This document shows, piece by piece, positions 1 to 8,297 of a DNA stretch of 39,745 nucleotides. Origin of the DNA: Salipiger mangrovisoli (lineage in GTDB: Bacteria > Pseudomonadota > Alphaproteobacteria > Rhodobacterales > Rhodobacteraceae); assembly GCF_015223355.1 (NCBI RefSeq), contig NZ_JADFFK010000034.1:1-39745 (forward strand). Direction: 5' to 3'. Position 1 is the first letter of the stretch. Every line of letters starts with the position of its first letter. The notes beneath the pieces are model-generated. The model ran no database searches and had not been told where the DNA came from. It worked only from the letters and a program-made list of their open reading frames with translations. The translations under genes and the position numbers were made by a program.

Positions 1-32
1 CCGAAGATCGACGATGACCGCCAGCCTCGCGA

Positions 33-395
33 TCAGCGACGCTCGCGGCTTCCTACACCACGCCGCGGGGCACTATCATCGAGCGGCTGCGCGAGCTTCA
101 CCGGCTGGCCGGTGTTCGACGTCACCTGCTCGCCGCGCGCGAACCGGTATGCATCCCGCGGACGCAGGCGCGTTCCGCTACCGCCCGCGTCGGCGGACAG
201 CGCAGTATGAACGTGGGTGTCGCCAAAATAGACCTGCGTCGGGAATGCTCGGTCGGCATAGGGCGAATAGGGCCGGCCCGTCGCATCGTGGAGCCCCTCG
301 GGATTGATCGCGTCTTGGCTGGTGGCGGCGGTTGCACATACGCTCAGTAAGGCTACCGTACCCAACCGGATTGCTGCGTGAATTGCTCTTGTCAT
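33..395 (-). pseudogene. DUF3604 protein, N-terminal fragment
   Basis: The start at 395 follows a good ribosome site (GAGGAAGAG). The first 25 or so residues form a signal peptide (AIRLGTVALLSVCATAATSQ). They are followed by a typical DUF3604 N-terminus: PEGLHDATGRPYSPYADRAF, the VYFGDTHVHTALSADA metal-type motif and RDAYRFARGE. Family resemblance stops near position 75, after KLAQPLD, where intact proteins continue for several hundred residues. The frame then runs into unrelated sequence and a stop at 33. The rest of the gene is missing, either by deletion or by an insertion whose far side lies left of the window. The molecular function of DUF3604 proteins is poorly defined; they are exported and probably metal-dependent. 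The fragment is unlikely to be functional. Confidence 0.75.
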
Positions 396-640
396 AAATC
401 GCTCTTCCTCAAATCCGTGGAGGCCCGCCCTGCCGGGAGGGTTGAAATGCACGAATGATACGGGCCTCAGGATGACCTGCATAGACCGATCCGAAAGCTG
501 CGAGCGGCCCCAAGACTTGAAGTGGACATGGGAAATGCCGCGTACAGGCGCACCGGAAATGACTGTCGAGTTTGGGCTCGAACCCGTGGAAGCGCGGCGG
601 CGCCCCTGAAACCGTGGCAGGCTCGTCGGCCAGAAACGGC

Positions 641-1193
641 CTTTGCTGCCGAAACCGGTCTGGGCGATCCGTGCGCGCCTCGAACGCGCGTGCAACCTTT
701 GCAATCTCGCTCTGATCAATCTTGCCATCGACAGCAGGTGCGGGGCTGCGACCTCGTCGGTCCGAGGGTCGCCGAGCACGATGCCGGCGATCGTATCCGC
801 GAACGCGTATCGGTCCTCCAGAGCAAGACGCGCCGCCCCGCTCAGTTCGAAGTCACGGAGAACACTCGTGCTTCGGTCTTGGCTCGGGTGAGGCGGCCGG
901 AGATGATCGGCTGCGCCACCCTGTTACCGACCCGGTTCCATGCCGGACCGCGCATTTCGACGCGACAATACGCGCGCCTCGTTCGAGAGTGGGGGGCGGA
1001 GATCGGTCTCGAGCCGAGCGGCTACGGCACGCACTCGTTGAAGCGCACCAAGGCTGCAAAAATCTACCGCAAGACAGGCAATCTTCGCGCGGTCCAGCTC
1101 CTGCCGGATCACACCAAGGCGGACAGTACGGTCCCGTACCTGGGCGTCGAGCTTGAGGATGCTCTGAGCATCGCGGAGTCAGTCGACATTTGA
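641..1193 (+). pseudogene. Tyrosine recombinase/integrase remnant
   Basis: Two reading frames together give one small alphaproteobacterial tyrosine recombinase. The first (from about 641) reads LLPKPVWAIRARLERA and NLALINLAIDS. Near 740 the match jumps frame to RGCDLV and continues through KTRRPAQFEVTENTR, STRQYARLVREWGAEIGL, YGTHSLKRTKAAKIYRKTG, NLRAVQLL and YLGVELEDALSIAES to the stop at 1193. The box that is normally H-x-x-R reads HSLKRT, so the usual HSLRRT has a lysine in place of an arginine. The GH in LLGHTK is PD here, so a catalytic histidine context is degraded, although the H itself remains. Frameshift plus active-site changes make this a dead integrase. It lies beside the truncated DUF3604 gene and probably marks the edge of a mobile region. 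Confidence 0.75.
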
Positions 1194-1545
1194 TACCTTC
1201 GGCGAACGGCGCACGCTGTTCGCCAGCCGAGACCGGACGTGCGAGGATCTACGTGCCGACGTGGGCTTCGAGCGCTGACCAGCCCTTCCCTGACATCTGC
1301 CCTATCGCCATTCGCTGCGACTGAGCATTTCTAGGAACGGCTATTCGCGGCGGATGCGAAGCCGGGTGAGCGCGAAATCACATTTCGCAGGAGATCGCTG
1401 CACGAGCTCATGTGCGCGGTCGCGCCGCAGTTGCATCCAGCTGGAAACCTTCTGTCCTGGCAGGCTCCGGTTCAGAGTCAAATTTTGGAGCTGCGGACCC
1501 GGAACAAGGCAAGAGGTTTGATAGAACTCGACCTGCCATAGTCCC
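1194..1545. other. Intergenic gap, no gene recognised
   Basis: This is the 350-bp stretch between the integrase remnant and the end of the sugar-acid operon. No convincing ORF, RNA gene or repeat was seen on either strand. A clear T-tailed terminator for the operon was not found just downstream of 1546. Confidence 0.5.
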
Positions 1546-2490
1546 CTAATTCAGCCGTTCTGCGATCAGGCGCTGTAGCCTTTTGCCGTCGGCGTCGAAG
1601 TCGCGGATGCCTTCGGCGAGTTTCTCGGTTGCCATTGCGTCAGCATTCATCTGCCAGCGAAAACTGGCTTCGTCTATGCTCAGGGAGGCTGCGCCGGTTG
1701 CTTTTTCGGGTGACAGCATGCGGGGGAGGTTACCTTGTTCGCGGGCCAATTCGTTCAGCAGATTGGGAGAGATGGTCAGGTTATCGCAGCCCGCGAGTGC
1801 TTTGATCTGACCGACATTGCGAAACGAAGCGCCCATCACGACGGTCCTGATGTTGTTGGACTTGTAGTAATCGTAGATTCTGCGCACCGATTTGACACCG
1901 GGGTCTTCGGCAGGGGAATAAGCTTCGACGCCTTCGGCTTTCCTGTACCAGTCAGTGATCCGCCCCACGAAGGGTGATATGAGGAAGGCTCCTGCGTCAG
2001 CGCAGGCCGCGGCTTGGGCCATCGAGAAAATGAGCGTCAAGTTGCAGTCGATCCCCTCGTCCTGAAGAATTTCGGCGGCTCGGACACCCTCCCAAGTCGC
2101 AGCCAGCTTGATGAGAATGCGCTCTTTGCCAATTCCCCGAGCTTCGTAATCCGCAATGATGGCGCGGGCACGGTCCAAGGACGCGCCGGTGTCGAATGAG
2201 AGGTTCGCTTCGACTTCGGTCGAGATGCGGCCCGGCACCACCTTGCTCAAATCGGCCCCGAGCGCCACGGTCAAGGATGCGGCGATGTCTGGAGCATCCT
2301 TGCCCGCCCTGCGCCCGGCTTCAATTTCCCGAGCGACCAGCTCTTCTGCGGCCGGGTCCTGCAGTGCAGCTCGTATGAGTGATGGGTTGGTCGTACAATC
2401 CACCGGCCTGTTTTTCTTCAGCGAGGAAACCTCGCCGGTATCGGCGACAATGACGGTCATCTCTCGGAGCTGCTCAAGTACGTTGGTCAT
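1546..2490 (-). CDS. tal: Transaldolase
   Basis: This 314-residue protein matches the TalB-type transaldolases in length and motifs. It has VADTGE (Asp17 region), TTNPSLI (33-39), the signature [10 protein letters not shown] (91-100) and the Schiff-base lysine in [11 protein letters not shown] (Lys128). The family moves a three-carbon dihydroxyacetone unit between ketose and aldose phosphates in the cytoplasm, linking pentose-phosphate intermediates with glycolysis. The gene is the last of the minus-strand operon, 56 bp after the KDPG aldolase, with only a weak ribosome site (AGGG). Transaldolase is not a step of the mannonate-KDG-KDPG route, so its place here is unusual. It could recycle pentose phosphates when cells grow on sugar acids, or act on a different product of this operon. 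The enzyme class is secure; the pathway role is inference. Confidence 0.9.
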   Translation of the reverse strand: MTNVLEQLREMTVIVADTGEVSSLKKNRPVDCTTNPSLIRAALQDPAAEELVAREIEAGRRAGKDAPDIAASLTVALGADLSKVVPGRISTEVEANLSFDTGASLDRARAIIADYEARGIGKERILIKLAATWEGVRAAEILQDEGIDCNLTLIFSMAQAAACADAGAFLISPFVGRITDWYRKAEGVEAYSPAEDPGVKSVRRIYDYYKSNNIRTVVMGASFRNVGQIKALAGCDNLTISPNLLNELAREQGNLPRMLSPEKATGAASLSIDEASFRWQMNADAMATEKLAEGIRDFDADGKRLQRLIAERLN

Positions 2491-2546
2491 ATAAGCCCTG
2501 TTGCATATAATGGGGTGGCACCGCTGAATTGGGATCAGCGATGCCG

Positions 2547-3182
2547 TCAGAGGCGACGCATCTCTTCGATGGAGGACGTCATAGCTTCGCGGATTTCTTC
2601 GGGCCCAAGGTATTCACCTCCGTCGGCGTACATCCATGACCCTCCGACGGAGAGGACGCCAGGCAGAGATGAATATCCCGCAAGCATCGAGCGCTTAATT
2701 CCTCCAGAAGGCATCATCATCACATCAGGGAAGATACGACCGAGGTCTTTCAGTGCCGACGCACCGCCCGCCGCTTCCGACGGGTAGAATTTCAGAAGGC
2801 GTTGTCCGGATTTCCGCGCTTCAATGATTTCGCTGGGGGTCACTACCCCCGGTACGTGAGCCACGTTTTTCCCCGCAGTATAGCTCTCCAGGTCACTGCA
2901 ACGCCCAGGGCTAATGGTAAAGTCTGCGCCGGCCTCGACAGCGATGTCGTAGGTCATAGGGTCCATGACACTGCCCGCGCCAAGAATGATGTCGGGGTGG
3001 CGCAGGCGGCACGCCCGAAGAGTGTCGATTGCGAGCTCACTCCGCAACGTAATCTCGATGGTCGTTGCGCCGCCCGCGACCAATGCGTCCACAGCAGAGA
3101 GGCATTGATCCTGACATTTCGGATCAATCACCGGAACCACTCGCACTGCTTCGAGGGCGTTCTTCAGTTCATCAGCTTTCAT
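2547..3182 (-). CDS. eda: KDPG / 4-hydroxy-2-oxoglutarate aldolase
   Basis: This 211-residue class I aldolase is of normal length for Eda. It carries the conserved glutamate in IEITLR (Glu43), a TISPG loop (89-93), [10 protein letters not shown], and the Schiff-base lysine in [12 protein letters not shown] (Lys131; family KFFPAE). MPSGGI replaces the usual PTGGI near the phosphate site. The expected reaction is cleavage of 2-keto-3-deoxy-6-phosphogluconate to pyruvate and glyceraldehyde 3-phosphate, the last step after UxuA and the kinase encoded upstream. The start lies inside the 3' end of the kinase gene (11-bp overlap), which implies translational coupling. A galactonate-type KDPGal aldolase would look similar, but the mannonate dehydratase neighbour favours KDPG. 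Confidence 0.9.
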   Translation of the reverse strand: MKADELKNALEAVRVVPVIDPKCQDQCLSAVDALVAGGATTIEITLRSELAIDTLRACRLRHPDIILGAGSVMDPMTYDIAVEAGADFTISPGRCSDLESYTAGKNVAHVPGVVTPSEIIEARKSGQRLLKFYPSEAAGGASALKDLGRIFPDVMMMPSGGIKRSMLAGYSSLPGVLSVGGSWMYADGGEYLGPEEIREAMTSSIEEMRRL

Positions 3183-4098
3183 TGTAGCTTGCCTTCATGA
3201 GTTCTAGGGTCTGTTGTCGGTTCGGCGCGCCCAAACGGCCACCGACGACGGTGCATTTCAGCGCCGCGGCCGCGCTCGCAAAACGCAGCGCGCTTTCCGG
3301 TGACCGGCCCTCAGCCAGTGCCAGTGCGAAAGCACCGTGGAACACGTCGCCAGCCGCGTTCGTGTCCACGACGTCAACCCGTGGGTTGGCGATATGATGG
3401 ACCTCACCCGTGTGAGGGGCGGTCCAATAGGCGCCTTGACCCCCGGCTGTCACGCAGGAAAAGCAGCCATATCTCGCGCAGATCGCCTGAGCGGCATCCG
3501 AGGGGGAAGTCTGGCCGGACAGGATCGAAGCCCCCGCTTGCGAGGCCACGATGTGCGTGGCACTCGGGGCGAGGGTGAGCAGCACTTCTTCCGATGCATG
3601 ATCAGCATCTAGGATCGCGTGACGACCTTCGTCGCGCGCAGCATCGAGCGCGATTTTCGATGCCCCGGGCCATCGGACATCTGCCATCACAGCGGAATAC
3701 CGATGCATTGGCGGCAGGTCCTCTGATCTGGGAGGTGCCTGAGTTTTAGGATCGTAGTCAACCAAGACCCAGCGCTCACCGGTCGCGTCCACTACAATCG
3801 TCGCCGTCGCGCTGCGTCCGAGTGGCACGCGCCGAACATGGCTGCAGTCGACCCCTTCTGCCGCGATCTCGGCGATCAGAGAGGGCGCAATCTGATCATC
3901 GCCCACGCTCGCCCACAGAGTGGCACGCCCGCCGAGCCTCGCTGCTGCCGTTGCTGCCGTGGACGCCATGCCCGACGCCGTACTCACTTTCTCATGGGCG
4001 AGATACTTCCCCGGACCACGCGAAAAGTCATCGACGCGATATAGAGTGTCGAGGGTCAACGCGCCCACAAAGAGGACCCCTTGGCAAGAGCGCGTCAT
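3172..4098 (-). CDS. PfkB-family sugar (acid) kinase, probable KDG kinase
   Basis: This 308-residue ribokinase-fold kinase has an N-terminal SGMASTAATAAARLGG segment (42-57), a GGQGAY motif (219-224) and the signature VVDTNAAGDVFHGAF (243-257) with the catalytic base Asp251. DTxAAGD also occurs in 2-keto-3-deoxygluconate kinase (KdgK). However, the GKYLAHE stretch, the ADVRWPGA segment and the overall spacing resemble the YihV (sulfofructose kinase) and ketohexokinase branch more than E. coli KdgK. Sitting between mannonate dehydratase (4-bp ATGA overlap) and KDPG aldolase (11-bp overlap), the simplest role is phosphorylation of KDG to KDPG. The kinase family is sure, the substrate is inferred from context, and the YihV-like features are a reason to test it. 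Confidence 0.85.
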   Translation of the reverse strand: MTRSCQGVLFVGALTLDTLYRVDDFSRGPGKYLAHEKVSTASGMASTAATAAARLGGRATLWASVGDDQIAPSLIAEIAAEGVDCSHVRRVPLGRSATATIVVDATGERWVLVDYDPKTQAPPRSEDLPPMHRYSAVMADVRWPGASKIALDAARDEGRHAILDADHASEEVLLTLAPSATHIVASQAGASILSGQTSPSDAAQAICARYGCFSCVTAGGQGAYWTAPHTGEVHHIANPRVDVVDTNAAGDVFHGAFALALAEGRSPESALRFASAAAALKCTVVGGRLGAPNRQQTLELMKASYNES

Positions 4099-5294
4099 GA
4101 CACTGCTGCCTCACGGTCCGCATAGCGCAACCCTGCGAGCGCACCGCGCAGTTCTGCAAGACCCTTCAGCCTGCCGTAGAAGCTGTATCCCGGATTGCCC
4201 GCGCGCGTCAGGTCATCCGCCAAACGATGCCCGTGGTCTGGCCGGAATGGAATTGGCCGAGGTGTACCGGTCGCGAGACGACGCATCTCTTCTCGCCTGA
4301 GGATATCGAGAGCGGCCACCAATGACACCGATCCACCGAGGTGCTCGGCTTCCATAAACGACTCGGGATCGGCATCGTCTTTCTCTACGACCCGCAGGTG
4401 CGCAAAGTGAATTCTGTCGGCATGATCTCGGCCGATCCTGAGAGCGTCGTCGGGATCGCCGACCGACAGCGATCCCAAGCACCAGGTCAGGCCATTGCAC
4501 CGCGCGGGGTTCGCTTCAAACATGGCGTTGAAGTCCTCTGGTGTGGACGCTGCCAGAGGCAGGCCGAACAGGTTTTTCGGCGGATCGTTTGGATGAATCG
4601 CCAAGTTGACGCCCAGCCTTTCCGCCTCGGGCACAACAATAGATTGGAACTCAATCAAATTGCGCCGAATGTCAGCGTTGGACAGCCCTTCGTATTCAGC
4701 GATCTTGGCCCGAAACCGGTCTAGGCCTAGCGCGCCGATCATCGAGCCAGGCAATCCTGCGGTAATGGCGTTGGTCAGCTTCGATTTGTCCTCGTCGGTC
4801 ATCGCTGCGAAGTGCTTTTCCGCGGCCTCAATCCGACGTTGATCGTAGGAGCCCTCGGCACCCGGCCTTTTCATGATGAAAAGCTCGAATGCCGCGAAGA
4901 CTGTCGCATCAAATCGAAGTGCCTGTACACCATTGGCAAGGCTAAATTCAGTGTCTGTCCGGACCCAGTCGACACCAATGGAAAAGTTGTAACAGACCGT
5001 TGGAATGCCCGCCTCAGCGACGGCGCGAAGGCTCTCGATCCACGTCTCGATAGCCTTTTCGGCCTGTGCGCCTGTCGCCTTGATCTCTTCGGCTACGGGT
5101 ATGCTCTCCACCACATCCCATTCGAGCCCCGCATCACGGATCTTGGCCTTGCGAGCTTTGACCTGCTCGGATGTCCACGCCTTTTCAAGCGGCACATCGT
5201 GCAGGGCTGTGACAATGCCGGTGGCCCCGGCCTGGCGAATATTTGAGAGCGTGACGGGATCGTCCGGTCCGAACCAGCGCATAGTTTCAATCAT
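4095..5294 (-). CDS. uxuA: D-mannonate dehydratase
   Basis: This 399-residue UxuA-family enzyme converts D-mannonate to 2-keto-3-deoxygluconate. Its N-terminus MRWFGPDDPVTLSNIRQAGA and the following TGIVTALHDVP are typical. The metal and active-site motifs are present: AIHPNDPP, GLTWCLGSLS (Cys), RIHFAHLR (His), MEAEHLGGSV and FRPDHGHRL (Asp, His). The family uses Mn or Fe(II). The gene follows dctM by 32 bp and overlaps the kinase start by 4 bp, so it belongs to the same transcript. No uronate isomerase (uxaC) or fructuronate reductase (uxuB) is nearby. The operon may therefore import mannonate itself, or rely on enzymes encoded elsewhere. Confidence 0.93.
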   Translation of the reverse strand: MIETMRWFGPDDPVTLSNIRQAGATGIVTALHDVPLEKAWTSEQVKARKAKIRDAGLEWDVVESIPVAEEIKATGAQAEKAIETWIESLRAVAEAGIPTVCYNFSIGVDWVRTDTEFSLANGVQALRFDATVFAAFELFIMKRPGAEGSYDQRRIEAAEKHFAAMTDEDKSKLTNAITAGLPGSMIGALGLDRFRAKIAEYEGLSNADIRRNLIEFQSIVVPEAERLGVNLAIHPNDPPKNLFGLPLAASTPEDFNAMFEANPARCNGLTWCLGSLSVGDPDDALRIGRDHADRIHFAHLRVVEKDDADPESFMEAEHLGGSVSLVAALDILRREEMRRLATGTPRPIPFRPDHGHRLADDLTRAGNPGYSFYGRLKGLAELRGALAGLRYADREAAVS

Positions 5295-5326
5295 GGGATC
5301 AGCTTTCTCGTTGCGGAGCGACCGGA

Positions 5327-6607
5327 TCAGTTCCGGTAGAGCAGTTCAGGAAGGAAAAGGGTGATTTGTGGGACGAACGTCAGCAGCAGCAGAACGAGGA
5401 CCAGGGGCACGACAAAGGGCATCGTGGCCGACACGCATTGCTTGAACGGGACATTCGACACACGTGACAAGACGTAGAGCACCATGCCGACCGGCGGCGT
5501 GAGCAGCCCGAGCATGAGGTTCAAGATGACGATGATCCCGAGGTGTACTGGATCAATGCCGACTTGGGCGGCGACCGGCATCAGGATCGGCACCAAGATA
5601 GAAATGGCCGCGATGGTCTCCATGAACAGGCCGACTATCAACACGACCAGGAGGATCATGAGCAGGACAATGGTCTTGTTTTCAGTGACGCCGAGCAAAC
5701 CCTCCGCGAATAAGGCCGCAGCCTGGTTCGCCGTCAGAATCCAAGCGAAGACGCTTGCCGTGCCCACGATCAGCAACAATGCTGCGGTGGTTTCGATCGT
5801 GTCGATCGAAACAGAGATTATCCGGCGCAAATCGAGCGTCCGATAGATCACAACACCCAGGAACAGAGCAAACGCTGACGCGCACACGGCAGCTTCAGTC
5901 GGGGTAAAGGCTCCCGTTGCAATGCCTCCCACGATGATGACCGGCGTCATGAGCGGCAAGAAAGCCTCGCGGAACTTGATCCAAACGTTGGCGACGCTGA
6001 ATGACGTGTCTCGCGGGTAACCTCGCTTGCGGGAAAACCACCAGACCATCAGGGACAGAGATAGCGCCATCAACAGGCCGGGAATGATCCCGGCGACGAA
6101 CAATTCGCCGATCGACACGGATGCCATGACACCAAATATGACCAGTGGCAGAGAAGGGGGAATGATGGGGCCGATAGTCGAGGATGCTGCAGTGACTCCG
6201 ACCGAAAAATCGTCATCATAGCCCGCCTCACGCATGGCCTCGATCTCGATTTGACCGAGCCCGCCAGCGTCGGCAACGGCAGCGCCGGACATACCGGCGA
6301 AGATGATGCTCGCACCTACATTGACGTGGCCGAGCCCACCGTGCGCCCAGCCCACCAGAGCGCGCGCAAAACCGAAAATCCTCTTGGTGATGCCGCCCGA
6401 GTTCATGAGACCGCCGGCAAAAATGAAGAACGGAATTGCCAGCAGTGGAAAGCTGTCCATGCCATTCAGTGTCGTATGCGCGAGAAGGATGACCGGTTGG
6501 CCCGATATCAGGATGTAGGCCAGCGACGACAGTCCAAGGGCGATGGCAATCGGCACGCGAAGGAACATCAGCCCGAACAGGATGACGAAGAGCAGAAAGA
6601 TAGTCAT
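5327..6607 (-). CDS. dctM: TRAP transporter large permease, DctM type
   Basis: This integral membrane protein of 426 residues is the channel subunit of a tripartite sodium-driven (TRAP) transporter. It starts MTIFLLFVILFGLMFLRVP and carries family landmarks: PFFIFAGGLM, GASIIFAGMSGAA, ASSTIGPIIPPS, GAFTPTEAA, GLFMETIAA and LNLMLGLLTPPVGMVLY. About a dozen hydrophobic segments run through it. The start at 6607 overlaps the dctQ stop by 4 bp (ATGA); an upstream in-frame ATG at 6757 would lie inside dctQ and is rejected. It works with DctQ and the binding protein DctP encoded upstream. The substrate is probably a hexonate or hexuronate, given the UxuA and KDPG enzymes downstream. Confidence 0.93.
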   Translation of the reverse strand: MTIFLLFVILFGLMFLRVPIAIALGLSSLAYILISGQPVILLAHTTLNGMDSFPLLAIPFFIFAGGLMNSGGITKRIFGFARALVGWAHGGLGHVNVGASIIFAGMSGAAVADAGGLGQIEIEAMREAGYDDDFSVGVTAASSTIGPIIPPSLPLVIFGVMASVSIGELFVAGIIPGLLMALSLSLMVWWFSRKRGYPRDTSFSVANVWIKFREAFLPLMTPVIIVGGIATGAFTPTEAAVCASAFALFLGVVIYRTLDLRRIISVSIDTIETTAALLLIVGTASVFAWILTANQAAALFAEGLLGVTENKTIVLLMILLVVLIVGLFMETIAAISILVPILMPVAAQVGIDPVHLGIIVILNLMLGLLTPPVGMVLYVLSRVSNVPFKQCVSATMPFVVPLVLVLLLLTFVPQITLFLPELLYRN

Positions 6608-7125
6608 TTCCTGTCCCCCAACACCAGGGTCAGGAACTGTCGGACGTGTACAGCGACAAGGATCACAAGAGCGATCATCACAACTGCATAGAGGTAGTAT
6701 TTTGGGAATGGCAGTGAGATCATCTGAAGCCGCCAGGTCTTGGAGGCGAGCCCCCACAGCGCGTAGGCGAACACCCCAAAAAACACCGTACTGAGGACCA
6801 AAGACAGGAGCTTAACTTGCTTCAGGAATTTGGCGGCCAGTCCATCTACAAGCTCCAGCCGGATATGGCTGTCCCTCAATTGGCAACGTATGGCGGCAAC
6901 GAAAGTTAGGACTATCAGGAGATAGCGGGCGAGCTCTTCGGTGAATGCCAGCGAGTCATTGAGCACGTAGCGCGTGAAGAACTGCAGAAAAACCGTCACG
7001 AAGAGCGCAAGAAAGATTAGAAGCGCGGGAAGGTCACGTAGACCGACATCGAGCTTCTTCAGTTGTTCGACCTCGTCGCGCTCTTGCGCATCGATCAAGG
7101 CGTCGATGTTATCATTGACTGACAT
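6604..7125 (-). CDS. dctQ: TRAP transporter small permease, DctQ type
   Basis: This 173-residue membrane protein has a short cytoplasmic lead (about 35 residues), then four hydrophobic segments with the DctQ-like stretches FFTRYVLNDSLAFTEELARY and FVAAIRCQLRDSHIRLELV. It pairs with DctM. The start at 7125 (MSVNDN) is chosen because a strong GGGAGGAG ribosome site sits directly upstream; the longer in-frame start at 7200 has none. It ends by overlapping dctM by 4 bp and begins 75 bp after dctP, the usual P-Q-M order. Role: the small membrane subunit that bridges the periplasmic binding protein and the channel. Confidence 0.9.
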   Translation of the reverse strand: MSVNDNIDALIDAQERDEVEQLKKLDVGLRDLPALLIFLALFVTVFLQFFTRYVLNDSLAFTEELARYLLIVLTFVAAIRCQLRDSHIRLELVDGLAAKFLKQVKLLSLVLSTVFFGVFAYALWGLASKTWRLQMISLPFPKYYLYAVVMIALVILVAVHVRQFLTLVLGDRK

Positions 7126-7200
7126 TGGTCTCCTCCCAATGAAATCAGGCGAAAGACGGCCAGGTGACGTGTCCCCGGACGCCTTTGCATTTTCGCGCAA

Positions 7201-8178
7201 TCAGCCTTTGATGGCCTGAAGGCGCTCGTACTGCTCCTTCGAGAAGGGGAAGTCCTGCTTGTCGAGATACTCCCTCATCAGATCGATGAAGGGTTGGCGA
7301 TCCACCTTATTGATGGTCACCCCCTCGTCTTTGAACCACTCAGCAAGCTCGCCTTCAGCGGCAACGATCTGGTTGGAGGCCCAGAGAGCGTTCTCCTGCA
7401 GAATTGCTGCAAGGGTGTCATAGTCATCAGCCAGTCGGTCGACCGCGGAGGGGGACAGCAAGGTGATCAAGGAGTTTGTGATGTGCCCGGTCAGATTGAT
7501 GTTCGACTGTACCTCGTAGAACCGCTTCGATTGGATGACCGGAAGAGGATTTTCCTGAGCATCAACCACGCCCTGCTGAAGGGCGAGATAGACCTCGGAG
7601 AACGAAATCGGCGTTGCGTTGGCGCCGGCTGCATTCGGGAACCACTGGTAGGCCGGGTTGCCAGGAGTGCGGATCTTGAGCCCTTTCATGTCTTCTGGCG
7701 TAAGGATCGGCTCATTGGCTGTCACATGACGTGTGCCATAGTAGGTCAGAGAGGCGATGTGATTTCCGGTTGCTTCCTCGTATCCCTCGCCGAGTTCAGC
7801 AAAGAGGTCCGATTGGCTGTACGCCTTCCAATGGTTGTAATCCCGCAGAGCGAAGGGATAAGCGGAAACAACAATCGGACCGTAATACTGCGCCATGAAG
7901 GTCGGGCCGCTGTAGATGATATCGACAGTGCCGATCGAGAGTGCGTCATTGAGCGCCGCCTCATTCCCGAGCTGCGATGCGGGGAAGACCTCGATCTCAT
8001 AGCGGCCATCGGTTGCCGCCTCAAAGGCATCGGCGCTGCGCTGAGCCGCTTGATGGTAAATGGACCCTACTTCGTAGGTGTGCCCCCATTTCAGAACCTC
8101 CTGGGCCTGAGCGGCAGCGGTTGCCGAACCGATCAGGCCGGCACTCATCGCGAGAACCTTGAGGTACGTCGTTTTCAT
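7201..8178 (-). CDS. dctP: TRAP transporter substrate-binding protein, DctP type
   Basis: This 325-residue periplasmic solute-binding protein has a signal peptide that probably ends after AQA (residue 25). The mature protein starts EVLKWGHTYEVGSIYHQAA. DctP landmarks are FPASQLGNEAALNDALSIGT, TPEDMKGLKIRTPGNPAY (the Arg that binds substrate carboxylates) and EVYLALQQGVVDAQENP. It delivers the substrate to DctQ/DctM. A strong AAAGGAGGAG ribosome site precedes the ATG, and as first gene of the operon it is likely the most expressed. The context points to a sugar acid as ligand, which the sequence alone cannot prove. Confidence 0.92.
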   Translation of the reverse strand: MKTTYLKVLAMSAGLIGSATAAAQAQEVLKWGHTYEVGSIYHQAAQRSADAFEAATDGRYEIEVFPASQLGNEAALNDALSIGTVDIIYSGPTFMAQYYGPIVVSAYPFALRDYNHWKAYSQSDLFAELGEGYEEATGNHIASLTYYGTRHVTANEPILTPEDMKGLKIRTPGNPAYQWFPNAAGANATPISFSEVYLALQQGVVDAQENPLPVIQSKRFYEVQSNINLTGHITNSLITLLSPSAVDRLADDYDTLAAILQENALWASNQIVAAEGELAEWFKDEGVTINKVDRQPFIDLMREYLDKQDFPFSKEQYERLQAIKG

Positions 8179-8297
8179 CGTGCTCCTCCTTTGAACAACG
8201 TTGCTCGTTTTGTAGTCGCCGCTAACGTGCCGAGGCTTTGCTCCCCGTTCAAATGTCTTTAATGATTAAGAAACAGGGTTAAATTCGTCTGGCGACT
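8179..8297. promoter_or_regulatory. Divergent promoter region between dctP and the GntR regulator
   Basis: This 119-bp region feeds the sugar-acid operon leftward and the regulator gene rightward. It must hold both promoters and the regulator's operator. An 8-bp palindrome CAACGTTG lies at 8196-8203 and an AT-rich patch (TTTAATGATTAAGAAAC) near 8258-8275. I could not identify a confident -10/-35 pair or operator. Confidence 0.5.

Noticed and set aside
1546..5294. A sulfoglycolysis operon, suggested by transaldolase plus a YihV-like kinase
   Set aside because: No sulfoquinovosidase, SQ isomerase, SLA reductase or dehydrogenase, or sulfonate exporter is present. UxuA and Eda fit a hexonate pathway. 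Kept only as a question about the substrate.
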